Assembly: GCA_035235625.1 (NCBI GenBank)
Contig: CP141149.1
Coordinates: forward strand, 653,001-717,000
Source: Saururus chinensis
Taxonomy: Eukaryota; Streptophyta; Magnoliopsida; Piperales; Saururaceae
Direction: 5' to 3'
DNA: 64,000 nt
Part shown: positions 1 to 12,559 of the stretch, piece after piece
Position numbering within the stretch: the stretch's first letter is position 1
Layout: each line of letters begins with the position of its first letter
The notes under the pieces: generated by a model
What the model saw: only the letters and a program-made list of their open reading frames with translations
Database searches by the model: none
Told to the model about the DNA's origin: nothing
Translations under genes and position numbers: made by a program

Positions 1-945
1 GGGGGGGGCTCTCTGACCCACGGGTCAGCTGTCTGGCCTTATGGCCTTGTTGAAAAGAATGACCCTTGCATGCACTTGTCTAAGATGGAATGTTCAGATG
101 TCCGAGTTGCCTAAGTTGGATATGTGCATCGCAAGGCTATGTCTCCCTTTGGCTAGCTCGCTTGGGAAATGTCTCGATGCATCTGCACTTCTGCCTTGGA
201 TGGGTTCGCTGTTTGGCTTTGCGAGTTGGGTGCTTAGTAAAATGGCACAAGGCCACGACCTTGACGAAAAAGGCTTACTTACTTGGCTATTTGGCCTTGT
301 GAGTGCCACAAGAATGGTGCTTCTTGGGTGCCTCTGTGACAACATGCATACAAGGTACACAACATTGTGGGAAGTTCCCATAATGTATGCACACCTAGTA
401 TACAATACACTCACACGTGTGTGCACCTAGCACATGTCATGAATATAGTACATGTTGCTACCCCATGATAGTAAGCTATGCAAGGGATCCCATAGATATT
501 TAAGATTTTTAGCGCATGTTTACGCTAGGCGCATTGTTAATGGGAGAGTATAAAAAATGATTCCCATATTTTGCCCACGGATAGCCACCCTCCACCTATT
601 TCTAGGGCTTAGAGGTATTTGTATATGTAGAATATGGTTTCAAAGGTGGTAGATGATCATCAACAATTTTACACTAGGAGTGGTGCATGTGCTGAAAGTC
701 AATAACATAACATTCGCCACACTATGTAATGGATAGAAGCCTATATAGTAGGTATTGATAACAAATCTAAGTAAGAAATTATAGTATAAACTATACATTC
801 TAAAAAAAGTAAGCTAGTGCAAATAGCATATTAGAAACTATTATGTATTATTGAAATAGTGTTCCTAACTATTTTATTGGCGGCTTGGGACAATTATATG
901 TAGAGTGGCTGGCCAGATGAAGCGTGGCCGTCCTTGGGCCAAGGG
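1..945. other. Unassigned flank left of Copia-1
   Basis: No recognisable gene. Both strands are open between about 41 and 430 (around 110-130 residues each), but neither translation resembles a family I know and there is no further exon-like context. The first half is moderately GC-rich, with recurring GGCCTT words; the second half is AT-rich. The part from about 903 to 945 resembles DNA at about 13182-13224, which lies just left of another Copia-1-family LTR. Either the LTR extends further left than I place it, or both copies landed in related repeats. Confidence 0.4.
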
Positions 946-1894
946 TGAGGCGCAGAGCATAAAAATCACCTCTTTAAATTGATTAACTACACAAGAAGCA
1001 TGTAAATCCAATCACATAAGCAACAATCTATCCAAACATGATCCTGCATATATTCAAATTGAAATTAAGGAACAATAACTCACTATCCTTGGGCTGATCA
1101 GCTCCTTGTATGTCCTCAAGCCTTCACACGATCGTCTGATTACAATTGAGCACAATTGAATAAGCAAGGGATGGGGTTTTTACCTCTTATGTATAGATCC
1201 CTCTTAATCCTTGATCTTGTCTTGAAATCTCAGCAAGGAATGTCACAAACATTGTCCTTGAAGCCACAAACCAGCGAGCACAAGTCTTCCACTCTTGTAT
1301 CATGCATCAAGTAGGATTGGACAAGGAGAGGGGCGGCCAACAAGGATCTCTCTCAAACAAGAGAGGAGGCCGCACCTATGGGAGAGAGAAGGGGCAGATT
1401 GAGGAGAGAGAGAGAGGAGGGGGGGACGACACCTTTGCATTAGGGCTACTCCTCTCCCTCTTCTCACTTTTATACCATTTCTAATCACCTCCTAATTGAG
1501 CTTCATAAGTTGGGATTTCCTACTGAAATTTCCATGTTTATCTTAGAGGCTCTGACACAACGGGAGCAAGCTCTGCTCCTCAAAACCTGTGGGGGCCTGA
1601 ACACCCTGCACCTGGTCAAGCCCGCGACAGGGTCGACCCCTCGCTAACCATGGGTCCGACCATCGACACATAATTTATAAGTTGAGCCCCACAACATGTT
1701 AATGCACATCCTAGTCACATGCCTAGTATGCAAGTGTGACAAATGTGGGTCCCATTAGAATTAGTGTCACGATGGCTCATGTAAGGTTAGCGTGATCAAC
1801 CTCACTAACCTTGGTCTCTGCGCCCTGTACCAGCTCACCTAAACCATGAATAAGGTGGACAAAAATGGGCTCGAGCCCATACCATGGTCCAACA
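946..1894 (-). repeat. Copia-1 3' LTR
   Basis: It aligns along its length with 9281-10193. In minus orientation it begins TGTTGGACC and ends ...CCTCA. A TATA-like box (GGTATAAAAG on minus, 1467-1476) is conserved in both LTRs. A purine tract (ATAGTGGGGGA on minus) directly precedes it at 1895-1905, as expected for second-strand priming. The left edge is uncertain by several tens of bases. Confidence 0.8.
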
Positions 1895-2026
1895 TCCCCC
1901 ACTATGGGTGAAGAGCTCATATAGTCCAACAACGACTCGTGCTAGTCTTGTCAAAGACTAATACTATGAGCAAGCATAGAAAATAGGTCCGTTGTTAAGG
2001 CCTTAGTGAATGGATCTGCCAACATC

Positions 2027-3155
2027 TCAATAGTAGGAATATGACTCAGTCACTTTTCCCCTCTGTAGCATGTCGAAAATGTAATAGTAATGCTCCTCAA
2101 TTTGCTTACCTCTGACACTGATCTCCCTATTCTTAAGTGTTGACATGGTTGCCAAATTATCCCAATAAATTTTAATAGGAGCATTTGTCCAGTTTCTAGC
2201 CCCAATTTTGCTAGAAACTCCTTTATCCATATTGCCTGGGAAGTTGCAATATTGCATGCATAAAACTAAGCTTCCATCGTAGACTTAGAAAACTCTTCTA
2301 TTTCTTGCTTGACTAAGATATAGCCCTGCCTCCAAACATGAAGACAAATCCGGCAATGGATTTCTTGTGATCTGGATCCCCTGCATGGTATGAATCACTA
2401 TATCTAGTCAATGACAGACTCTCCGCTTGAGAAGTGAGTTTTAAATTCTTAGACCCTAAAAGGTACCTAAATACCTTCTTCACTGCTTGCCAATGTTGAA
2501 GTCCAGGGTCTACTTGGTAACAGTTCAGCAAGCCTACCACAAAACTCAAATCAGACCTCATATAGGTTATGACATATATTAAGCTGCCAATAGCCTATGC
2601 ATATGGCACTGACTCCATTCGGAGTTTGTCTTCCTCAATCTGAGGAGTCATTTTTAGACAACAGTGTACCCTTGTATATAGGGGACTCAATGGTTTTCCA
2701 ACCAATGACATTGAAGCATTTGAGAACACTCTCTATGTAATTCACTCTCTTTCAATTTTTATCCCAAGGATGGAGGATGCTTTACCCATGTCTTTCATCT
2801 CAAACTGAGTTTTGAGCCATTCCTTCCAACTAACAATCATACTTAAGTCATTCCCCATCAAGAGTATGTCATCTACATACAATGTCAACATCTTATACCT
2901 AATCCCATCCTAGAAGATATAGACACAATGATCGTGCTCATTCACTATGAACCCATACTCACTAATCACCTTGTGAAAAGTAAAGTACCATTGCTTTGGA
3001 GATTGTTTTAGGCCATACAATGATTTTATTAGCTTGCACACCTTGTGTTCCTCTCCAAGAACTACAAAACCCTTAGGTTGTTCCATGTAAATCTCATCCT
3101 CTAAATATTCATTTAGGAAGGCAGTCTTTACATCCATCTGGTGCAGCTCTAAATC
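2027..3155 (-). pseudogene. Copia-1 RT C-terminal half and RNase H
   Basis: On the minus strand, 3137-2910 encodes the Copia RT block beginning MDVKTAFLNEYLEDEIYMEQ, followed by the KSLYGLKQSPKQWY motif. The RT catalytic motif LYVDDILL is intact at about 2860-2890. RNase H follows in broken frames: a Y-S-D-S-Y-HAGD block (about 2313-2400), then a segment resembling the usual end of Copia RNase H, KIYWDNLATMSTLKN followed by KQIEEHYYYIFDML (2257-2060). Stops between these blocks show it is no longer coding. It is the downstream continuation of the RT fragment at 5706-5894; the insertion at 3156-5783 separates the two. Confidence 0.8.
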
Positions 3156-3339
3156 TGTAACACCCCTAATTCTAGGTAAATTTTTTTTCCTTGCTTTGCT
3201 TGTGTGTGCTGTTTGCTGCCCGTATTTGCTTTCAAACCCTCAATTATGTTGTGGGTTAGCCAGTTAGGTTTTGGTCCAACCCTTGTGTGCAAGGGGGGAA
3301 GGCCACTTAGGGTTAAGGGGTCCAACTTTGGTTGGAAGT

Positions 3340-3530
3340 CCTAATTGTGCTTGGAATTGGATATCCTACTTGTGCTAGGAGTTAGATGTCCTACTCGTGC
3401 TTGGAGTTGGATGTCCTAATCATGCTAGGAGTTGGATGTCCTAATTGTGTTTGGAGTCGGAAGTCCTAATCATCCTTGGAGTTGGGAGTCCTACTCGTGC
3501 TAGGAGTTGGGAGTCCTATGGGAATTAATT
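3340..3530 (+). repeat. ~24-25 bp tandem array in LTR-A
   Basis: Degenerate units of the form GAGTTGGATGTCCTAATCGT repeat about eight times. The same unit occurs in LTR-B at about 13925-14125, so the array is a property of the LTR family. It lies upstream of the TATA box, in the putative U3 region. Confidence 0.7.
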
Positions 3531-4172
3531 TATTATAAGTTGGGAGGAGTCCAAGACATCTAGTAGACCCAAAGGAAGATAGAGTGGGCAGCCCTAGAGT
3601 GTAGGGGGCGTCCCCTACTTTCTAGGGGGTGAAATCCATAAGAAAGGAGGGGAGGAGGGGAAGTATAGGACTCTTAGAGAGGCGTCCACCCACATTGGGT
3701 CAGCCCTCCCATTGGCCCAAAAACTCTAAAACTAGGAGGAGTTCTTATAAAAAGAATAGGAGGGGGCGGACCATGCTTTTTTTTGGCATTGTTCAGCCTC
3801 CCTTCTCTCTACCTCTTCCATCATCTTCCTTCAGATAGCAAGGACCTCCATAACCAGCAAGTTAGAGGAAACAAATCAGCCACCTTTATATTGAATTCAA
3901 GGCCTAGAAGCATAAGAGCAAGAGCTAGGAACTTGGGGACAACTTGGTACAAGTAGGTGCTTCTTTTTACACCTTAAGCATGAGGTTTTGATAGATGTAA
4001 TTCAGCCACGATTCAGCCTGGTTTTAGGGGTTTCATTTGATGTCATGAACTAGCCTTAATTCATGCAAGTATGCTGCTAATTTTTGTCATCTATCTTACC
4101 CATATGTTAGGCATGAATGATTCTTATTCTAGTCATGTTTGTTATTCATGATTTGGGCATACACTATGCTGA

Positions 4173-4560
4173 ATTTATTCCCTAGTTTGTGACCTTACTT
4201 TAGGCCACAGTTTGGCCAACTTATTCCATAGTTTGTTGCCTTACTTTAGGCCATCGTTTGGCCAACTTATTCCCTGGTTTGTGGCCTTACTTTAGGCCAT
4301 AGTTTGGCCAACTTATTCCCTAGTTTGTGGCCTTACTTTAGGCCATAATTTGGCCAATTTATTCCCTAGTTTGTGGCCTTACTTTAGGCCATACTTTGGC
4401 CAATTTATTCCCTGATTGGTGGTCTTACCTTAGGCCATATTTTGGACAATTAAATCCCTGATTTGAAGCCTTGGTTTAGGCTCTACTTATGCTTAGTTAG
4501 ATCCCTATTTTGTAGCCTTGTTTTAGGCTCTATTTTGGCCAAAGTAATACCAAATTCTCA
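4173..4560 (+). repeat. ~46 bp tandem array in LTR-A
   Basis: About eight degenerate 46 bp units are built around TTTGTGGCCTTACTTTAGGC and GTTTGGCCAA. The same array appears in LTR-B at about 15045-15420. It lies downstream of the TATA box, so it would be transcribed as part of the long R/U5 region. Confidence 0.75.
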
Positions 4561-5705
4561 GCATTGATTTATGTGATGATCATGCTAAGAGAATACCTAA
4601 GTTTCAGCCCTAGTTTAGGTTGCATTATTGTCTTTCAATACTTGATTCTCAGCTTTGATTTTAGTTGTAATCTTGCTGATTGAATCCCTAATTTTTGAGT
4701 CTTTATTCATGATGTATTCATGCTTATTGAATCTCTAGAATTCAGCTTATGATGTCTCTAAATTTCAGCCTTGATTGTGATGTACGTAAAGTTGAATATT
4801 GATGGTTATATCAGCCTGAATTTGTCATGTTGATTAGTTCACATTCTTAAGTCTAAATCTGCCTATTGTCTTGCCAATCATGAGAGTTGGTTGCATGCAT
4901 GGTAGGTTATGATTAGTATCAAATCCTTGGATGCATTAAGTCATATGTTCATTCAACATTATGTTACTTCACAGCAATAGCCATGGCGGTAATATTTTAG
5001 ACCTTCATGGTCTCTGTTTCTTCGGGACAAGGGATCCCTACAAATGCGCAACCCAGGTTTTTGAGCATCATGGAAGGCTCACCTACCTCCGGCCAGTGTG
5101 TCCATGAACACAGCTGGTACCTACATCTCTAGACCCATGGCTGATCCAAGTTGATCCCTAGGGATGTTAGAATTCCCCTGCTTATGTGCAGTACTCCTTA
5201 TGAACGGGAGTCGGTTTTTCAGATGACAATAAATGAGTTATTTTTTGAACGGTGTAGATATCAGTTGAGTCATGTAAGTTTGCATTAGTTGCTAGTTTAG
5301 GAGTGTGGTTTATTTGATAATCATTACTCTGTATATTACCTTTATGTGATACCTTCTGCAGGATGTTTTGCATTGTGTTCACAGTTTATCTCTATTGTTT
5401 GGTATATTATCATAATCTTCTATTTTAGGGTGGTTTTTCATGTCACCTATTGAGTATTTGTAGAAATACTCATACATCTTTTGATGCAGGATCAGCACCA
5501 GTTACAGAGTAGGAGTTTTTCTTAGCAGGAGTTGCCCAGAGTTAGCAGGGTAGATTCTCCACAGCCAGTAGGACTTTAGTTTATTTACTTCTTGCTAAAT
5601 TGTAATAAGGCACTGTGTTGCCATCAGATTTCTAATCATGTTATAGTACTTGCACTTGGCTGAGCCAAGATCCTGGTTAATGAAGTTTTTGCTTTAGTAG
5701 GTTAT

Positions 5706-8394
5706 TTATTTATGTGTTGGCAAGTTAACACCTTGAGTTAGCATTGCCACATGCTTATGTGAATGAAAACCCGGGGTGTTACAAAATCCAAGTAAGCAAC
5801 ACATGCCAAGACATTTGATTGAGTCAAATCTTAACATAGGAGAGTATGTCTCTTTAAAATTCATCCCATACACATTGGTGAACCCTTTGGCCACTAATCT
5901 CGCTGTGTAATTATCTATTGACCCATCTTCCTTAAGCTTCTTTTTGAAGATTCATTTATACCCAATGGGCTTCCGCCCTTTAGGTGGATCCACTATCTCC
6001 CAGACCTTGTTCTTTAGGATATAGTCCATCTCTTCCTGAATGACATTCTACCATTCTTGAGTGTTTGGAAGACTCAATGCTTGCTCAAGGGTAATTGGGT
6101 CATCTAGAATGGGTTCATCTAATGTAACATTGCCTTTCACTAGCATCCTGATCCAATTACTTCCTTTGCGGTAGTACTAGGACCAGTCTCATTTACAATC
6201 TTGAACAAATCTGCTCTTTTATTAGGTATTCTGTGGTTTAATTCTTCTTCCAAGTATGAACCACAAATCTGTACCCCTTAGAGTGATCACAATAACCAAT
6301 AAAGTTATACTTTATGGTCTTAGGGTCCAGCTTAGACCTATGTTGGTCAAGCACCATTACATGTGCCCTGGACCCCCACACTTTTAGATGCCCTAAGTTC
6401 GGGCATTGACCCATCCATAACTCATAAGGTGTCCGTTTGACTACCTTTGTGGGTACACGATTAAGGATGTACACAGTGGTGTCTAAATCCCCACTTCAAA
6501 AGTTGGTTCCTAAGAGTGATTTAACATGGACCTTACCATGTCCATAAGCATCTTATTACGCCTTTCTGCCACTCCATTTTGTTGTGGAGTGTACGGTAGG
6601 GTGTACTAATGAAATATTCCCAGATCGGTATAGTAGTCCTTAAATAAGTTAGAGGTGTACTCGCCACCCCTGTCAGTCCTCAGAATTTTCACTTTCCTGC
6701 CTAACTGGGTTTCTACCTCAACTTTAAATTCCTTGAATTTATCAAAGGCATCATATTTCTTTTTTATTAGATATATGTACCTGTATCTTGAATAGTCATC
6801 TATAAAGGTGATGAAATAAGTCATCCCTCTATGGGTTTGAACATTCACGGGCCCACAAATATCAGAATGAATTACCCATAATAGTTCATTTGCCCTTTGT
6901 CCCTTTTAGAAAGATTGCCTTCTCATCTTTCCCAATAAGCAATCCTCACATACTTGTAAGTCTTTAGATATCGTGGGTAACAACCCTTCATTCGACAGCC
7001 TATGTAGTTTTTCTGCGTTCATAGGACACAAACGCATATTCCACAATAGGGCATCATCCACAGACAAAACAATATAATCAAAAGTGCTTATTTTATTAGA
7101 AATAGGTGAGTCCATTACGTTTAAATAATAAAGTCCATCAACTAAAGAAGTAGTAAAAATTACTGATCCACCCTTGTCCATAGTGGCTTCACTCCCCTTG
7201 AATCTAACTCAAATCCCTTCTTTGATAGAACAGGGATTGAAATCAAATTCCTCTTGATGGAGGGAGCAAATAACACATATGTAAGTACTAGGGTAGACCC
7301 TTCCTTCAGAGGGATCCTATATGTCCCCATGGCCTCCACTTCGTAGTATGTGTTGTTGCCCATGAAAACTTTGTTCTGGCCTAGGAGAAGATTGATCATC
7401 TCACCCCTAGACCCTTGGAATGAGACACATGCACAATGGCTCTAGAATCTAGCCACCAAGTCTTCTCATTAATGTCAGCTATCAGAACCTCTGAGACAAC
7501 ACAAACGATTTCTCTGTTCTTACCCTTGTTGTTGTTGCTTTCCCAGTTATCCTTCTGGGGACAGTTTTTCTTAAAGTAGCCCACTTGGCTACACTTGAAC
7601 CAGGCACCCTAGGATTTGTTATTCCCCCTTGCCATTGCGTTGTTCTAAGGCTTCTTCCCCTTTCTCTTAAAGGCTCTTTTCTTTGAAGGTCTTGGCCCAT
7701 GTCCACCTTTCATCTCTCTACTAGATCTCTATGCTAGTTGGCAGTAGTAACACTTGAAGCATTCACATGGTTCCTCCTTTCCTACTCAAGCCTAAGCTTG
7801 GCAAGAAGAGCCTCTATTATAAACTTCTAGTCGCTCATGTTGAGGTAGACCACTACACTCTCCCAAGACTTAGGGAGGTTGTTCAACACAGTTGACACTT
7901 GGAATCCTTTCGAGATGGGGTCATCCAGTATCTCCAGGTCATCAGCAATGATGGACATGACACTCAGGTGCATTCACATAATCTCCCTCCTTCATCCTAG
8001 AATTCTAGTATTTAAAGTGCAACATCCTCTTATGAGTCTCAGTCTGCTCCCCATACCTCACAGATATGGCCTCTAGCATCTCTCTAGTAGTCTTATACTT
8101 TTCAAAGAGCATTTCCATCTTAGGCTCCATGAAAGTAAAAATGGTAGACATGGCCTTGTTGTCATCATCCTTCAGTTTGTCATAGGCCTTCCTTTGTGCA
8201 ACTAAACAATTATTTGGCAGTGGCTCAATGAACCACTCTATGAAATGAGCAAGTTCAGAGAGTCTGAGGGTATGATGCATCCTCCTCTTCCACACAAAGT
8301 AATTATCAGCATTTAGCTTTTCTGCCTTTCCTAATTCAGAGGTGACCACCTTGGAAGCTATTTTACAACAACAAAGAATAAGGCAAAGAGACAA
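5706..8394 (-). pseudogene. Copia-1 gag, protease, integrase and RT N-terminal part
   Basis: Read on the minus strand. Gag starts near 8394, with the block KLNADNYFVWKRRMHHTLRL typical of Copia Gag. A degraded zinc-knuckle and linker region lies at about 7706-7480. The protease active-site region near 7440 reads WWLDSRAIVHVSHS, where Copia proteases usually have DSGA, so the catalytic loop Gly is lost (Ser-Arg). The pre-integrase and zinc-finger region is at 7181-6906 (ending CEDCLLGK). The integrase core runs 6848-6240 (TYFITFIDDYSRYRYIYL, then LRTDRGGEYTSN, then YILNRVPTKVV). RT begins at 5894 (FKETYSPMLRFDSIK). Several frameshifts and stops separate these blocks. Confidence 0.85.
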
Positions 8395-8400
8395 ATTAAT

Positions 8401-9280
8401 ACTATGCTATGGTTGAATGCTTCTTAAGTAATTATTATTTAGACTCACTTACCCTAACAAAAGCAAAGGAACAATTATATTATGCTGATTCAATTAACTT
8501 AATTGCACCTAAATTAGGCTTAGCTCACTATCAAGTGAAAACCCCTAACTACCCTTAAGTCCCCTTAAGGAAAGTTACCCTAATTGTGCAATTTTGTGTT
8601 TATGGCTTATGTAATCCCTTAAACACACCCACTCAGCACAAAAACAACAAATGAACACCTCTAAGGATTGCTAGAATTTTTAATTTTCTGTCCAGAAAAT
8701 TGCTGGTGTGAAATTACCAAAATATCACTAGGTCAGATTTGGTCTTTTCACTCTTTAAAATCACACCAAGACAATACACCCACTAATAATTCAATGAATA
8801 TATAAGACAAAGAATATAATTCTAGATAGCAAGCACATGGCCACACACACAACCCTTGTGAATTGACAAAAATTCACTATATTCTAATCCACTTAATTAA
8901 TTAAATTCACCCAAAATAATTAATTAACTTTATTAGACCAGAAAGTGTGTGTGTGAGTAGGGAGTGATAAGAGAAAATTAGTTGGCAAAAAGTCACATGG
9001 GTGAATTTACCCTTTTGCCCCGACACATGCCAAATGCACAAAACCCAATTAATTGACTAATTAATAACACAAATTCCAGCAATCAAAACATGCCAATCAA
9101 TCCCAAATAAGATCAATTTCAATTTAACAGCAAAAGCCCTTTGGATAGATCAAGTGAATTAATCAATTTAGGGTTTTCCCCTTTCAAGCATCAAAAACCC
9201 TAAATCGGGTAACATGAATTGATTTTTACACAAATCAGTGATCTAATCCCCCAACCTAGGTTCTGATAGCACTTTAGACT
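8401..9280 (-). other. Copia-1 untranslated leader and primer-binding site
   Basis: AT-rich DNA between the 5' LTR and gag with no convincing coding potential. The primer-binding site lies at 9255-9272. Its minus strand reads GTGCTATCAGAACCTAGG, a mutated form of the plant initiator-Met primer site TGGTATCAGAGC. Eight bases (9273-9280) separate it from my LTR edge. Confidence 0.65.
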
Positions 9281-10193
9281 TGCTGGCTAGAGCATAAAAA
9301 TCACAATTACATAAGAATCCAATTACATAATCAATGATCAATCCAAACATGAGCATGCATATATTCAAATCGAAACTAAGGAACAATAACTCACTGACCT
9401 TTGGCTGATCAGCCCCTTGTACGTCCTCAATCCTTCACACGATCGTTTGACTACAAGTGAGAACAATTGTATAAGCAAGGGATGGGGTTTTTACTTCTTA
9501 TGTGTAGATCCCTCTTAAACCTTGATCTTAGCTTGAAATCTCAGCAAGGAACTTCCCAAACCTTGTCCTTGAAGCCACGGACCAGCAAGCACAAGTCTTC
9601 CACTCTTGCACCACGCACAAAGGAGGATTGGACAAGAACGAGAGGGGTGGCCAGCAAGGGTCTCTCACAAACAAGAGAGGAGGCCACACCCATGGGGGAG
9701 AGAGGGGGCGGATTGGGGAGAGAGAGGGAGAGGGACAACACCCTTGCATTAGGGCTTCTCCTCTCCCTCTTCTCCCTTTTATACCCCTTCTAATCACCTC
9801 CTAATTGGGCTTTGGGCTTTCCCGCTGAAATTTCTAGGTTTATCTTAGTGGGTCTGACACAACAAGAACTTGCTCTTTTCCTCAGAGCCCACAGGGGCTT
9901 GGACCCCCTGCACATGGCTAAGCTCATGATAGCGTCACGCCTTGCTAACTACAGGTCTGATCATCGACACATATTCATGAGTCGGGCCCCCACAATGTAT
10001 TAATGCACATCCTAGTCACATGCCTAATGAATGTGCTTGAGTGACGAATGCGGGTCACATTAGAATTAGCGTCACGATGGCTCATGTGGGGTCAGCGCAA
10101 CTGCTCCCACTAACCTTGGACCCCGTACCCCGTACCGGCTCACCTGAACCGCAAATAACATAGACCAAACTGGGTCCAAGCCCTAGTCCAACA
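9281..10193 (-). repeat. Copia-1 5' LTR
   Basis: Partner of the LTR at 946-1894. It ends CTAGTCCAACA on plus (TGTTGGACTAG on minus) and has a conserved TATA-like box (9776-9785, GGTATAAAAG on minus). The two LTRs differ at many positions, so the insertion is not recent. Open frames on both strands at about 9467-9797 are by-products of GA-rich sequence. Confidence 0.8.
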
Positions 10194-12540
10194 TTATATT
10201 CTGAGAACTAATGTTACTTTTTGGCAACAATAGGGTTTTTTTGTGGATGGTAAAATTATTATATGCAAAAAAAATGAAGACACTATCCACTAATTATTTA
10301 TTTTGATATGGGAGAATACATGGAAGAATAAGCAAAATATATTGTTGTATGTATGTATGCATTACATGGGTAGATTTAATGAGAAATAGTATTTGAAAAG
10401 AAAAGTATTATGCGAATTAGGCACGATAGACAGAACGACCACTTGCAGCCTTGTTTGTATGGATTACATAGATACTCCTTGTCTAAGCTGAAGAAGATGA
10501 CCAAGTCTAGAGTGTGGTAGATGCAACGTTACATCGGATCGATAGAGGGCAATAGAGTTGGAATATTAAAACTTAACTTCCAATCCCACTTGGAGTTACT
10601 AAATGAGAGCAATGTACAAACATGCATAACCCAACCATAGACCCGCACAAGTTCTAGGTGGCAATCACATGTTGATTAAAAAAAATCATCCTCAATCCCA
10701 TCATTGCAATTGTGAGAAAGCTCAATTGGTCTACAACTATAAGCATGTGTATAAAACATAAAAATTCCATTATGCATCAATAAGCATGTTAACAAAGCCA
10801 TTCGTGTAGACTAGTGGTTTGGTGCCAATGTTGCAATTTGTTTTACATTTGAACTACTACAATTAATCCATTTATTATGAGAAGAGTCAAAATTTTAAAT
10901 CATGAGATATTCGTCATCTAATGCAAGATACAAATGAATGATTCTATATTGATATATATCAAATTTGTTCACAACCAAAGTTGATGCAACAACTTCACAA
11001 CCATACGATGGAAAATGAACAATTACCCATTTTCCAAACATTGGCCACACAATGTATTGTCTTCATTCATATTTACCACAACCCTCTGCCAATATACATC
11101 TAGATAATGAAGTTCCTAATATGATTACATGCTCTAGGATGCATTTGGTGCAAAATAAGCTCTCTAGTAATGTCTAAGTCAAACTAATTTTCAAATCCAA
11201 ATCTTGCATGTTTTCCAGTGTTTTCTGGGCTATTCAATCAAGATCCCTAAAATATTTATCACATGTTTCCAACCGAGAGATCTCAAGACACATGTTCTAA
11301 GCACTATAGGCTCTAGCATACATTTGGCACAACATGAGTTCTTTGGTAATGTATAAGTCAAACTAATATTCAAATCCAACATATCCATATCTTCCATGTT
11401 TTCTAGTAAAAAAAAATGAATAGTTAATTGTTGTTTTTTGGGCTATTCAATCATGATTGCTAAAATATTTATCACATGTTTTCAATTGGTAGATCTCAAG
11501 ACAAATGTTCAAAGTTCTATAGGTGCCAACATGCATTAGGTACAAAATGAGTTCCCTGGTAATGTATAAGTCAAACATATCCAACTCTTCTATATTTTCT
11601 ATTAAAAAAAATGATAAGTTACTTGTTGTTTTCTGGGCTATTCAATCATGATTGCTGAAATATTTATCACGTTTCCAACCGGGATATCTCAAGGCAAATG
11701 TTCATATTATTGCAGATGCATTGGTGAAAAGAAGTGTTAGTAATGTGAATGGTAGACTATACCCTTCGATTTCATGATTGTAGTTATCTCAAACTCTAAA
11801 ATCATTGTCATCATACCTACATCGAAATGAATAATTAAAGTATTGATGAATTTGAATATATTTGTATAATAAAGAATGAAAGAATTAACAACTCCCAAAA
11901 CTAAAACAGGGAAATACATCTTCAAGTATCTAATAGCAGAAGGATTGAATGAAAACATTGAATATCTTAAATGAAAATCTATCTAAAGTGGATTTAGGAA
12001 GGATTTGGCATATTAGGACTTTTACTTGTTTATTTATATGATCAATAACAAATTCGTGTTATGAATTCTTTTTTTAAATATAAATCAATAATAAAATATT
12101 GTTTGAAAACCAAATGACCAGGAAAGATTGAGGGGGTTATATACATGTTGTATGGACAATGTTAAGTAGATACAAATAGAGTAGACATCAACCATGCGAA
12201 TAAAAATAAACTGTGAAACTTCCAAAATAGACTAATCAAAAACAAACATGGAGATTAAAAAGCATCATTGATGAATGTTACATAAAAATTTAAGAAGATA
12301 GTATATTATCTATCGAATGCTTTGAATATAATAAAATATACTATAGCTGTTTAAGCATATGAGAATAGTTCTATTAGATAGAAACAAACACGGGTAGAAT
12401 ATAAACTATACTCATAAGGAATGGAAATAAATTATTTGCTTCAATTACAACGATGTAAAGACATGACAACCAAAAAAATAAAACTAGTTCTGATATAGTG
12501 CACAACTGTTCATTGTAGCTAGAAACACTGTTGTAATTTT
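10194..12540. other. AT-rich intergenic DNA, no gene recognised
   Basis: No coding region, RNA gene or element terminus is recognised. Apart from the tandem repeat at about 11140-11700 it appears single-copy in this window. The short open frame at 11737-11958 (minus) has no recognisable motif. Confidence 0.5.
11140..11700. repeat. Three degenerate ~180 bp tandem units
   Basis: Each unit carries, in order, a GCATTTGGTGCAAAATAAGC-like word, TAATGTCTAAGTCAAACTAA, TTTTCTGGGCTATTCAATCA, AAAATATTTATCACATGTTT and ATCTCAAGACACATGTTC. Units begin near 11140, 11320 and 11520. No family is recognised. Confidence 0.7.
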
Positions 12541-12559
12541 GGCCTTTTATTTAAACATT

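Larger units (their letters stand above)
3156..5783 (+). repeat. LTR-A: 2628 bp solo LTR inserted in Copia-1 RT
   Basis: It starts TGTAACACCCC and ends GGGGTGTTACA, so the TG...CA ends are also a short inverted repeat. It is flanked by a perfect 5 bp duplication AAATC (3151-3155 and 5784-5788), and the Copia RT reading continues across it. No coding region, primer site or second LTR copy lies within it, so it is a solo LTR left after LTR-LTR recombination. A TATA box at 3746-3754 (TATAAAAAG) gives plus orientation. Two internal tandem arrays are listed separately. The terminal words fit Tekay/Del-type Ty3/Gypsy LTRs, but the family call is inference. Confidence 0.85.
946..10193 (-). mobile_element. 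Copia-1: decayed Ty1/Copia retrotransposon, minus strand
   Basis: Two related LTRs (946-1894 and 9281-10193) face the same way. Between them, read leftwards, are Gag, a zinc-knuckle region, protease, integrase, reverse transcriptase and RNase H. The order integrase before RT defines Ty1/Copia. A primer site lies just inside the right LTR and a purine tract just inside the left LTR. The coding region carries many stops and frameshifts, and a 2.6 kb solo LTR interrupts the RT. I could not match a clean 5 bp target duplication at the outer ends (AAGGG left, TTATA right), so the exact termini, or one flank, may have changed. Confidence 0.85.

Noticed and set aside
41-430. Overlapping open frames on both strands at the left edge
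   Set aside because: No recognisable domain, and antisense frames of similar length; not supportable as a gene.
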